NCBI GenBank assembly: GCA_022813675.1
Contig: CP063375.1
Location: 2,204,501-2,268,500, forward strand
Source: Deferribacteraceae bacterium V6Fe1
GTDB lineage: Bacteria > Chrysiogenota > Deferribacteres > Deferribacterales > Deferrivibrionaceae
Length of the DNA stretch: 64,000 nt
Direction: 5' to 3'
The position numbers were made by a program, and so were the translations under genes. Position 1 is the stretch's first letter. Each line of letters begins with the position of its first letter. The notes under the pieces were generated by a model. The model saw only the letters and a program-made list of their open reading frames with translations. It did not search any database and was not told the DNA's origin. This document shows positions 9,939 to 17,499 of the stretch, piece by piece.

Positions 9939-10692
9939 ACCTATCCTCTTCTTCCTTCAATTTTTTGTAAAGTTCACAATCCGTCAAATCATATTTTATA
10001 GGTGTTACGGTAATGTAACCTTTTTCCAAAAGGTAATCATCACTCTCTTCAGATGTGCGCACGATTATTCGCTCACCAGTAAGCCAGTAATAGGTATTCC
10101 CACGAGGGTCTACCCTTTTTTCAAAGGTATCAAGATATTTGGTCTTGCCTTGAACCGCATACCGCCACCCTTTAATCTCACTCTTTTTTAGAGGGGGCAC
10201 ATTGATATTCCACAATGTCCCGTTTTCAAACTTATATTTCAAAACCTTTTTTGCAAAAAAAGTAGCAAATTCCGCAGCAAGCGAATAATCATTATACTCC
10301 ACTGAAGCAAGACTCACAGCAAGGGAAGGGACTCCCATCATAGCACCTTCAGTCGCCGCTGAGACAGTACCCGAGTATATTACATTTGAAGCAAGATTGG
10401 CACCTCTGTTTACTCCGGAAATTACGAGATCTGGCTTAGTAGTTAAGATATCGGAAAAAGCCAATTTTACACAATCAGCCGGTGTGCCGTTAACCCCATA
10501 ACCAAAAAACTTATCTTTTCTATAGACTTCGTGTACCCTTAAAGGTAAAGTAATCGTAATAGCATGACCAACCGCGCTCTGCTCCGTGATTGGAGCAACA
10601 ATCGTCACTTCGGCAATTTTAGAAAATGCCTCGTAAAGAGCAAATATCCCTCTTGAATATATTCCGTCATCATTTGTTATTAAAACTTTCAT
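9925..10692 (-). CDS. surE: 5'/3'-nucleotidase SurE
   Basis: The 255-residue protein has the SurE signature from its first residues: MKVLITNDDGIYSRGI (the NDDG metal-binding motif), followed by VAPITEQSAVGHAITI, NGTPADCVKLA and SGVNRGANLASNVIYSGTVSAATEG. SurE is a metal-dependent phosphatase that acts on nucleoside monophosphates and is linked to stationary-phase survival. The ATG at 10692 is preferred over upstream starts because it has a GAGGTG site 5 bases before it and because SurE proteins begin with this strand. It heads the operon that continues into the lipoprotein, TPR and TonB genes. Confidence 0.95.
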   Translation of the reverse strand: MKVLITNDDGIYSRGIFALYEAFSKIAEVTIVAPITEQSAVGHAITITLPLRVHEVYRKDKFFGYGVNGTPADCVKLAFSDILTTKPDLVISGVNRGANLASNVIYSGTVSAATEGAMMGVPSLAVSLASVEYNDYSLAAEFATFFAKKVLKYKFENGTLWNINVPPLKKSEIKGWRYAVQGKTKYLDTFEKRVDPRGNTYYWLTGERIIVRTSEESDDYLLEKGYITVTPIKYDLTDCELYKKLKEEEDRYEFS

Positions 10693-10847
10693 CGCACACC
10701 TCAACTGATATAATACTAAAAATATTTTATTTATCAACAATCAAATTTAAACAACACTGCCTGCCATTAAAGAGCACAATGTTAAAAACCAAATTTTGAA
10801 TATGTAAAATATCATTTACCTGTTTGGTTATCTTATTGAAAAGAAAA

Positions 10848-10870
10848 GGCCCCTGAAATATCCAGGAGCC
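10848..10870 (-). terminator. Rho-independent terminator after the peroxiredoxin gene
   Basis: Read on the minus strand, GGCTCCTG and CAGGGGCC form a stem with one mismatch around a 7-base loop, followed directly by TTTTCTTTTC. It lies 7 bases past the peroxiredoxin stop codon. Confidence 0.8.
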
Positions 10871-10877
10871 TGTCATT

Positions 10878-11600
10878 TTAGTCAAAGGCCTGATCTACTT
10901 TCCAAGTTTCCCAAACCTTCCCTACAAGCTTAGGTCCTGGTTTTAAAGTCTGTTTGCCAGGCTTCCAGCCTGATGGTGTTGCCTCAGTCCCTTTGGAGTT
11001 TCTTACAAGTTGAAATGCTTGAACTTGTCTTAATGTCTCGCTCACATTTCTTCCTACAGGCGGGGTCAACACCTCAAACCCTTGGATTACTCCATCAGGG
11101 TCAATAATAAATCTTCCCCTTGTCTCCACCCCTGCATTTTCATCGTAAACTCCATATACCGTGCCAACCTTGCCCCCCGCATCAGAAAGCATAGGGAAAG
11201 GAATGTCTTTATTTATCATCTTTTTCAACTCATAGTCATTCCACATCTTATGAATAAACATACTGTCAATACTCATTGACAAAACTTCAACACCTAATTT
11301 TTTAAATTCATCATATTTTTCTGCGACCGCAGAAAGTTCCGTCGCTCAGACAAATGTAAAATCTCCCGGATAAAAACACAGTAAAACCCATTTTCCGAGA
11401 TAGTCTGACAATTTAATATTAACAAATTCGCCGTTAAAATAAGCCGGTGCTACAAAGTCCGGAGCTTTTTGCCCTACCATTACCATTTTCCTCACCTCCG
11501 CTTTACTGCTTTTAGATTCTTGTTCAATATTTTGTTTTGGCTCCTCGCCTACTGGGCCACCAGTTGGCCTGGCACAGCCACCTTTAATCTCCTCTGCCAT
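10878..11600 (-). CDS. Selenocysteine-containing peroxiredoxin (AhpC/Prx family), read through in-frame TGA
   Basis: A single peroxiredoxin of 240 residues is encoded across an in-frame TGA at 11346-11348. Before it the frame reads [13 protein letters not shown]; after it, [14 protein letters not shown]. In ordinary peroxiredoxins this site is DFTFVCPTEL, so the TGA occupies the peroxidatic cysteine (residue 85) and is predicted to encode selenocysteine. A SECIS-like hairpin follows. The C-terminal site where typical 2-Cys enzymes have VCPxxWKPG reads ATPSGWKPG, so the usual resolving cysteine is missing. An N-terminal extension contains [11 protein letters not shown], whose Cys9 could substitute. 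It would reduce peroxides. The AGGAGGTGAG site precedes the ATG at 11600. A nonsense pseudogene is the alternative, but the rest is intact. Confidence 0.88.
11318..11335 (-). promoter_or_regulatory. SECIS-like hairpin for UGA recoding
   Basis: On the minus strand TTTCTGC-GGTC-GCAGAAA forms a perfect 7-bp stem with a GGTC loop, starting 10 bases after the TGA. Bacterial SECIS elements lie just downstream of the UGA and present a small loop with guanines to SelB; the E. coli fdhF element has the same GGUC loop core. The hairpin lies within the coding sequence, as expected for bacteria. Confidence 0.8.
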
Positions 11601-11669
11601 CTATCTCACCTCCTTTTATAAATATATACCACAAATACCGGTCTTTAGCCACCAAACATGAAATTTTAG

Positions 11670-11698
11670 TTGTATTATGCTGAGCAAAATGATAAATT
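11670..11698 (+). promoter_or_regulatory. Possible promoter of lrgA giving a leaderless transcript
   Basis: TTGTAT (11670-11675) and TAAATT (11693-11698) stand 17 bases apart. The second box ends 6 bases before the lrgA ATG, so transcription would begin at or next to the start codon. No ribosome site is visible before this ATG, which agrees with a leaderless message. Weak evidence in AT-rich DNA. Confidence 0.35.
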
Positions 11699-11704
11699 AA
11701 GTTT

Positions 11705-12058
11705 ATGATACAGGGTCTTACAATTATCTTTCTTTTTTTGTTTTTAGGTGACAGTATAACCTACCTTACAAAAATCCCAATACCGGGAAACGTAATAGGG
11801 ATGATATTGCTGACAATATCATTAAAAATTGAAATCATTAAATTAAATTCTGTAAAACCTGCGGCAGACATCCTTGTCAAAAATATGGCATTTCTATTTG
11901 TCCCTCCGGGAGTAGGGATAATGATATACTTTGACCTCATCAAGACAGAATTTATACCGATCTTTTTGTCATATATTTTCAGCACGCTGGCCGTCTTGTA
12001 TGCGGTAGGAAAGTTTCAACAAACTCTGGACGGGGAAAAAAATGAAAGAGCTGATTAG
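11705..12058 (+). CDS. lrgA: LrgA/CidA family holin-like membrane protein
   Basis: The 117-residue protein has four hydrophobic segments and the family core IPIPGNVIGMILL followed by LVKNMAFLFVPPGVGIMIY. CidA/LrgA proteins resemble phage holins and form inner-membrane oligomers linked to murein hydrolase export, programmed lysis or small-metabolite export. It overlaps lrgB by 17 bases and the two act together in known cases. Charged residues are confined to the loops and the C-terminal tail (DGEKNERAD). Confidence 0.88.
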   Translation: MIQGLTIIFLFLFLGDSITYLTKIPIPGNVIGMILLTISLKIEIIKLNSVKPAADILVKNMAFLFVPPGVGIMIYFDLIKTEFIPIFLSYIFSTLAVLYAVGKFQQTLDGEKNERAD

Positions 12059-12743
12059 CTCCCCGATTTTTGCAATAACTATTACTTTTATGGTTTTTTA
12101 TTTTTCCACAATGCTTTATAACAAATTTAAGTTTATACTGTTGAATCCTGTACTTTTATCCATAACATCTCTGATAGCAATTTTAAAACTAATAAACCTT
12201 GACTATCAAACATATTTTAGTGGTGCTAAAATTATAAGTTTTTTCTTGGGCCCTTCCGTTGTCGCCCTCGGTGTCCCACTTTATCTCCAATTTGAAGAGA
12301 TAAAAAAAAGGGGTGTTTCTATAATAATTTCAATTGTTGTTGGCAGCCTCGTCGGAATATTTTCCGCAGCACTTACGGCAAAGCTGTTGGGCGCTTCAAA
12401 AACAGTTGTAGCATCAATTGCCCCTAAATCGGTGACAACACCCATTGCAATGGGTATCGCCGAAAAAATCGGAGGGATACCATCTCTCACCGCAGCTATC
12501 GTAATTGCCACAGGTGTGCTTGGTGCGGTAATAGGACCGGCTTTTTTAAAAATTACCGGCATTAAAAATAAAGTAGCAATTGGACTTGCAATAGGCAGCG
12601 CTTCCCACGGAATAGGTACTGCAAGGGCATTTGAAGAGGGTGAGCTTGAAGGTGCATCAAGCTCCCTTGCGATATGTCTTAACGGAATCGCAACGGCAAT
12701 ATTTACACCGATTATCTTCTATATAATCTATAATATTTTATGA
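12042..12743 (+). CDS. lrgB: LrgB/CidB family membrane protein
   Basis: The 233-residue protein has multiple membrane segments and the LrgB hallmarks: LGPSVVALGVPLYLQ, ASIAPKSVTTPIAMGIAEKIGG, and GSASHGIGTARAFEEGELEGASSSLAI near the end. It is the partner of LrgA; in plants the fused homologue PLGG1 exports glycolate and glycerate, so a transport role is plausible. A GGGG site precedes the ATG inside lrgA. Its stop codon overlaps the start of the pseudouridine synthase gene (ATGA). Confidence 0.92.
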   Translation: MKELISSPIFAITITFMVFYFSTMLYNKFKFILLNPVLLSITSLIAILKLINLDYQTYFSGAKIISFFLGPSVVALGVPLYLQFEEIKKRGVSIIISIVVGSLVGIFSAALTAKLLGASKTVVASIAPKSVTTPIAMGIAEKIGGIPSLTAAIVIATGVLGAVIGPAFLKITGIKNKVAIGLAIGSASHGIGTARAFEEGELEGASSSLAICLNGIATAIFTPIIFYIIYNIL

Positions 12744-13504
12744 AAATAAGTGACGTAATCAGCAAGAAATATAATATTTCCAAAAGACTTGCCAAAAAAT
12801 ATATCAAAGAGAGAGCAGTAAAAATTAATGGAAAAACTGTAAAATCAGACGATGGGATATTCCCCTCGTGTGATGTAACGCTTGATATTCATACCGAAAA
12901 AGCACAATACAATTTGCAAGACTACCTGATAGCTCATCACGAAAATATCATATTTTTTTACAAACCACCTTTTATGCACACCGAAAGACTAAGACTCGAA
13001 GACAAACTCACTATTTCAGACATAGTTGAGGAACACTTTCCCGACTTTAATCTTATTTCAAGACTTGATTATGAAACTGACGGGGTAATACCTGCAATAT
13101 CAAAAAATTTAAATATAGAGTTTATTGAAAAACAATATCTCGCCCTTATCCATGGAAGATTTGACAAACAGGTTACACTTTTCAATAAAATAGATGCAGA
13201 AAAAAGAAAAAAAGTGAAAGTGTCGGACGAACAGACAGGAGCAGAGACACTGATAGAGCCTATAAGATATTTTAAAGAATTCACGCTTGTAAAAGTGACT
13301 GTTGAAGAAGCCACAAGACATCAAATAAGGGCACTGTTAAGCCATATCAATCACCCTATCGCAGGGGATAAAATGTACGGCTCTCTTGATAATTTCGACA
13401 GATTAATGCTTCGTTGTCAAAAAGTAATGATTAATGATACGTTTTGCTCAAGCAAATTCCTAAAAAAGTTCATAAAAACATGCAAAAGTTTTACTGAACG
13501 ATAA
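12740..13504 (+). CDS. RluA-type RNA pseudouridine synthase with S4 domain
   Basis: The 254-residue protein begins with an S4 RNA-binding domain (residues 1-48, including SKRLAKKYIKERAVKINGKTV). A pseudouridine synthase core follows, whose catalytic motif reads SRLDYETDGV near residue 110, where the family has RLDxxTSG; the aspartate is kept. The later KVTVEEATRHQIRALLSHINHPIAGDKMYG matches the conserved H-Q-I-R and HPIxGDxxYG motifs. It would convert uridine to pseudouridine in rRNA or tRNA. It is slightly short for RluA, and the serine after ET is replaced by aspartate, so the exact target is unclear. It is translationally coupled to lrgB. Confidence 0.85.
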   Translation: MKISDVISKKYNISKRLAKKYIKERAVKINGKTVKSDDGIFPSCDVTLDIHTEKAQYNLQDYLIAHHENIIFFYKPPFMHTERLRLEDKLTISDIVEEHFPDFNLISRLDYETDGVIPAISKNLNIEFIEKQYLALIHGRFDKQVTLFNKIDAEKRKKVKVSDEQTGAETLIEPIRYFKEFTLVKVTVEEATRHQIRALLSHINHPIAGDKMYGSLDNFDRLMLRCQKVMINDTFCSSKFLKKFIKTCKSFTER

Positions 13505-13555
13505 CGTTGCTTTTGTTTGATTTTTGCTCAAAATCTTAAAAAATAAAAAAAATAA

Positions 13556-13583
13556 TTGATTTAATTTTTTATTTTGCTATAAA
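13556..13583 (+). promoter_or_regulatory. Predicted promoter of tRNA-Pro
   Basis: TTGATT (13556-13561) and TATAAA (13578-13583), 16 bases apart, lie 17 bases before the tRNA. Confidence 0.5.
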
Positions 13584-13600
13584 CACCCTACTAAAATTTT

Positions 13601-13674
13601 CGGGGCGTGGCGCAGCTTGGTAGCGTACACCCTTGGGGTGGGTGTGGTCGCTGGTTCAAATCCAGTCGCCCCGA
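13601..13674 (+). tRNA. tRNA-Pro(GGG)
   Basis: The 74 bases fold as a full cloverleaf. The acceptor is CGGGGCG paired with CGCCCCG plus discriminator A; the D arm is GCGC/GCGT. The anticodon stem CACCC/GGGTG encloses the loop TTGGGGT with anticodon GGG at 13635-13637, and the T arm carries TTCAAAT. No CCA is encoded. It is the last core gene before the accessory island. Confidence 0.95.
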
Positions 13675-13770
13675 TTATTATTACTTAATATCAATTTAAT
13701 TATTATTTTTATATGTTTCAGCTCTTACAATTTTCAGACAAATCAAATCACTATTGATTAATTTAAATAA

Positions 13771-13789
13771 ACCCTAAAAACTAAGATGT
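13771..13789 (+). repeat. 19-bp direct repeat, left end of island
   Basis: ACCCTAAAAACTAAGATGT occurs here and again, same orientation and exact, at 28664-28682. Each copy abuts the outer end of a long inverted repeat, as a target-site duplication or attachment-site core would. Confidence 0.75.
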
Positions 13790-14082
13790 GTCAAAGCCAA
13801 TTAAAAATCCCAACCTTATGGCCCATAAAATTCCCCAGTGGTGTTTATATTTCCTTTGTGAAGGCCATTTGAGCAAGAGCAAAAAATATATTTAGGATTA
13901 AATCTTGCTTTAAGAGGCGGAGGATTGTGAGATGCCTTGTAAGGAAGTTTGAGTCACTTAAGGCGATAAGATAAGTTATTATTTAGAATTAGGAGAAAAA
14001 AGACAGGCTATTAATTGGTTAGAAAATATGAAAAGAAAGTAAAATGTACTCGTGGTATAAGGGTGCAAAAAATTGGGTGACG
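13790..14082 (+). repeat. Left copy of ~290-bp inverted repeat
   Basis: It matches the reverse complement of 28373-28663 at roughly nine positions in ten, with small indels. Similarity runs from GTCAAAG next to the direct repeat to GGGTGACG at 14075-14082, then stops abruptly. Inside, pieces of a protein-like frame remain (IYLGLNLALRGGGL, then ISYYLELGEKRQAINWLENM) separated by stops and shifts, so the repeat seems to carry a decayed gene fragment, perhaps TPR-like. The rest of the gap 13675-14157 shows nothing else. Confidence 0.8.
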
Positions 14083-14157
14083 ACAACTTCTATTATCATT
14101 GACAAAAAATTGAATCAAATGTTAAAATGACATATTACTAATTGTTTTGGGGGAGTT

Positions 14158-17100
14158 TTGAGTAACTTTATAACTAATCAGCCGGAAAAAATTCTTAAGA
14201 GCAGGCTAAATACTCTTATAAGCGTAAGTAATGAATTAAAATTTCTTGTTGGCTTCTTTTACTTCTCTGGTGTTCAAGAGCTTTACGAATCTTTGAAAAG
14301 AAACAACAATTTTACTTTAAAAATACTTGTCGGGCTTAGCGTAGATCAACTCAATGGTCAAATATTTGAAAATACTTATGAAAATCTTACAAGTGATCAT
14401 GAGATTGTGGAATTGTATCTAAAAAGTGTCAAGCAAGCCATTAATACAGATGAATTTGACAGCAAAGTGTTTAATGAACAAGTTGAGTTTTTCATCAATT
14501 TGATTATTCAAAATCGCATAATAATTAGAAAAACAAGTTTTCCAAATCATGCAAAGCTTTATTTATTTAAGCTCAACGACACACAGGTGGGCAGAAAAAA
14601 TATTTTTATAACAGGAAGTAGTAACCTTACAAAAGCGGGTGTGCTATCTCAAGATGAATTTAATGTAGAAATATCTGATTATGGATTTGAGGAAGCAGAA
14701 AAATATTTTGACAATTTGTGGGAAACCAGTATCCCTTTGACGGAAGACGCCATTTTAAAAGATACTCTGATAAATATAATTTATGAATCGACTCACTTGA
14801 AAAAAGTTACCCCATTTGAAGCCTATTGTTTTACATTAAAGTCATATTTGGATGAATTTGAAAATAAAATTGACTTACCCATTGATATAATTCTTGAAAA
14901 AAGTGGCTATAAGAGTTTTTCTTACCAAATAGATGCAGTAAAACAAGCCCTATCTGTAATAGAAAAACATCGAGGCGTCATTATTGCAGATGTAGTTGGC
15001 CTTGGTAAAACAGTTATAGCAAGTGCCATAGCAAAATCATTAAATAAAAGGGGAATAGTTATTGCTCCGCCTGGACTTGTTGGTGATGAAAATAATAAAT
15101 CAGGTTGGCGGAAATATTTAGAAGATTTTGAACTATATGACTGGAGTGTAAGGTCTTTAGGTAAGCTGGAAGAGACTTTGGAGTTTGTGAAAGAGAGAGG
15201 CGATATAGAAGTAGTCATTGTTGATGAGGTCCATAGGTTTAGAAATCAAGATACAAAAGATTACGATCTATTACAAAAGATATGCAGAGGCAAAATAGTA
15301 ATTTTGCTAACAGCAACGCCATTTAACAACAAGCCATCGGACATATTTGCTCTGATAAAGCTTTTTATTACCCCAAAAAAATCATCCATAACAATTGAAA
15401 ATAATATCGACTCTATTTTTAGGGTACTTGAAAATACTTTTAAAGATCTAACCTACATAAAAAGGTATTTTAATCATCCTGATATTAAAAAACAGGAAAA
15501 TGCCTTAAAAAAATATAAAAGAATATACAATTCCGACATCATAGACTTAAACACAGTCAACAATGACATTAAAAGTATATCCAAAAATATTAAAACTATC
15601 CTTGAGCCAATAATCATCAGAAGAAATAGGATAGATTTGAAAAGAAATGAAAAATATAAAAAGGAGATAAAAACTCTTTCGGAAGTAAAAGACCCGATAG
15701 AATGGTATTTTGAATTGAATGATGAGCAAAACGATTTTTATGACAAAATCATAACAGAATACTTTGCCGACGCAGAGCTAAACGGTAAATTCAGAGGTGC
15801 AATATACAGGCCTTATGAATATGAAGAAGGTCTGATAGAGACTGAACATCTTGACGGCACAAAAATTGAGAAACTTCTTGACTTTCAACAACAGAGAAAC
15901 CTTTTTGATTTTATGAGAAGACTTGTGGTAAGAAGATTTGAAAGCTCTTTTGGAGCTTTTAAAAAAACCGTAGAAAATTTTAAAAGGGTTCACGAAATAG
16001 TCTTAGAGTTTGTAAATAAAACAGGGAAATACATTCTTGATAGAGATTTAATAGAAAAAATATATGAAATGGATAGCGATGAGATTGAAGCTCATCTTGA
16101 AGAATACAAAAATAATATATTAAATGGTGTTTACCCTAAAAAACATAAAATTTATGAAGTGAGTAAGTTTAAAAATAAAAATTTCTTAAAGCATATATCA
16201 GAAGACATAATGCTTTTTGAGTCTGTCCTTGAAGATATTGAAGCACTTAAGCTTGTTCATAGTGACCCTAAAACAAAATGCATAATTGATAATATAAAGA
16301 TTTCCTTGGAAAAGGAGCCAAAGAGAAAAATAATAATCTTTTCCGAGTTTGTAGATACTGTAAAATATCTTGAACCTGTTTTTTCCAATACATTTAACAA
16401 CAAAGTGTTAGTAGTGGCCGGTAATATTTCTAATAATAAGATTGATGAAATTTACCAAAATTTTGACGCCAGCTATAAAACACAAAAAGATGACTATCTT
16501 ATCCTTCTTTGTACTGACAAAATTTCAGAAGGTTTTAACTTAAATAGAGCCGGTATGGTCATAAATTATGACATACCTTGGAACCCGGTTAGGGTAATAC
16601 AAAGGCTTGGCCGAATCAATAGGATTGGCAAAAAAGTATTTGAAAGCCTTTATATCGTAAACTTTTTCCCCACAAAAAAAGGTGGAGATATCGTTCAATC
16701 AAGAGAGATTGCGCAAAACAAAATGTTTATGATACATAATACCTTGGGAGAAGATGCCAAAATATTTGATGAAAGCGAAGAGGTATCTCCATCGATGCTT
16801 TTTGATAAAGTCATGGCAAATCCTGAAGCTATGGAAGAAGAAAGCTTTTACACAAAAGTTTATAATAAATTTTCAGAAATCAAAAAGCTTTATCCGGAAG
16901 TCGTAGAAAAAGTAAAGACTTTCCCCACAAGGGTAAAAACAGCAAAACAGTTCACGGAAGACAATTTAATAGTATTTATGCGCAAAAATGCCCTTTATGC
17001 CATGGTGTATGATTACACAAACAGCGAGTTAAAAATTACTTCGTTTGAGGATGTATTCGACAAGGTGGAAGTTGACTACGATGAAAAACGTCTTGAACTT

Positions 17101-17484
17101 AGTGATAAATTTTGGAATGCATATGATAGTATCAGAAATTACAAAGAGAAAAATATAATGGGCACATCTGCCCAAAGTATAGAAAAAAAAGCATATAATG
17201 TTATAAATTATGCACTTAAAACAAAAAATGAAATGTTTCGCCCCCTAAAAAAGTTTTTGAGCACACTTAAAAATGACCTTACAAACTATGGGACATTATC
17301 TGATTATACCCTTAGACGAATTGCTAATCTTGAGAATAAAAAAGATGATGTTATTGCAAATGAGCTCGAAGTTTTAAAAAATGAGCTTGGGGAAGACTAT
17401 CTTTCAGAAGAATCTAAAAAATCTCACTCTTTAAAAAAAGAGATTATTATAGCAATAGAAAATATAGCTCCGCCAATTACTTAA
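14158..17484 (+). CDS. PLD-nuclease/SNF2-type helicase fusion, predicted restriction subunit
   Basis: The protein has 1108 residues. The N-terminal part (about 1-220) is a phospholipase-D-like domain with HAKLYLF (HxK at residues 131-133) and the following ITGSSNLTKAG. A superfamily 2 helicase follows: Walker A DVVGLGKT near residue 280, VVIVDEVHRF (DEVH) near 355, LLTATPFNN near 384, and a C-terminal helicase domain with IPWNPVRVIQRLGRINRIG near 806-822. Single HxK domains of this type usually dimerise to cut DNA. It starts at TTG behind GGGGGAG. A methyltransferase gene follows after 15 bases, so a restriction role is inferred. It lacks the DUF1998 partners of DISARM. Confidence 0.82.
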   Translation: MSNFITNQPEKILKSRLNTLISVSNELKFLVGFFYFSGVQELYESLKRNNNFTLKILVGLSVDQLNGQIFENTYENLTSDHEIVELYLKSVKQAINTDEFDSKVFNEQVEFFINLIIQNRIIIRKTSFPNHAKLYLFKLNDTQVGRKNIFITGSSNLTKAGVLSQDEFNVEISDYGFEEAEKYFDNLWETSIPLTEDAILKDTLINIIYESTHLKKVTPFEAYCFTLKSYLDEFENKIDLPIDIILEKSGYKSFSYQIDAVKQALSVIEKHRGVIIADVVGLGKTVIASAIAKSLNKRGIVIAPPGLVGDENNKSGWRKYLEDFELYDWSVRSLGKLEETLEFVKERGDIEVVIVDEVHRFRNQDTKDYDLLQKICRGKIVILLTATPFNNKPSDIFALIKLFITPKKSSITIENNIDSIFRVLENTFKDLTYIKRYFNHPDIKKQENALKKYKRIYNSDIIDLNTVNNDIKSISKNIKTILEPIIIRRNRIDLKRNEKYKKEIKTLSEVKDPIEWYFELNDEQNDFYDKIITEYFADAELNGKFRGAIYRPYEYEEGLIETEHLDGTKIEKLLDFQQQRNLFDFMRRLVVRRFESSFGAFKKTVENFKRVHEIVLEFVNKTGKYILDRDLIEKIYEMDSDEIEAHLEEYKNNILNGVYPKKHKIYEVSKFKNKNFLKHISEDIMLFESVLEDIEALKLVHSDPKTKCIIDNIKISLEKEPKRKIIIFSEFVDTVKYLEPVFSNTFNNKVLVVAGNISNNKIDEIYQNFDASYKTQKDDYLILLCTDKISEGFNLNRAGMVINYDIPWNPVRVIQRLGRINRIGKKVFESLYIVNFFPTKKGGDIVQSREIAQNKMFMIHNTLGEDAKIFDESEEVSPSMLFDKVMANPEAMEEESFYTKVYNKFSEIKKLYPEVVEKVKTFPTRVKTAKQFTEDNLIVFMRKNALYAMVYDYTNSELKITSFEDVFDKVEVDYDEKRLELSDKFWNAYDSIRNYKEKNIMGTSAQSIEKKAYNVINYALKTKNEMFRPLKKFLSTLKNDLTNYGTLSDYTLRRIANLENKKDDVIANELEVLKNELGEDYLSEESKKSHSLKKEIIIAIENIAPPIT

Positions 17485-17499
17485 GCTTAAGAGGTAGTT

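Noticed and set aside
13601-13789. tRNA-Pro as the attachment site of the island
   Set aside because: The 19-bp direct repeat lies 97 bases past the tRNA and shares no tRNA sequence; no integrase is present.
13905-13945. Selenocysteine codon in the repeat fragment (GGGL-TGA-DAL)
   Set aside because: A TAA follows a few codons later, the copies carry different indels, and no SECIS-like hairpin is seen; it is a decayed frame.
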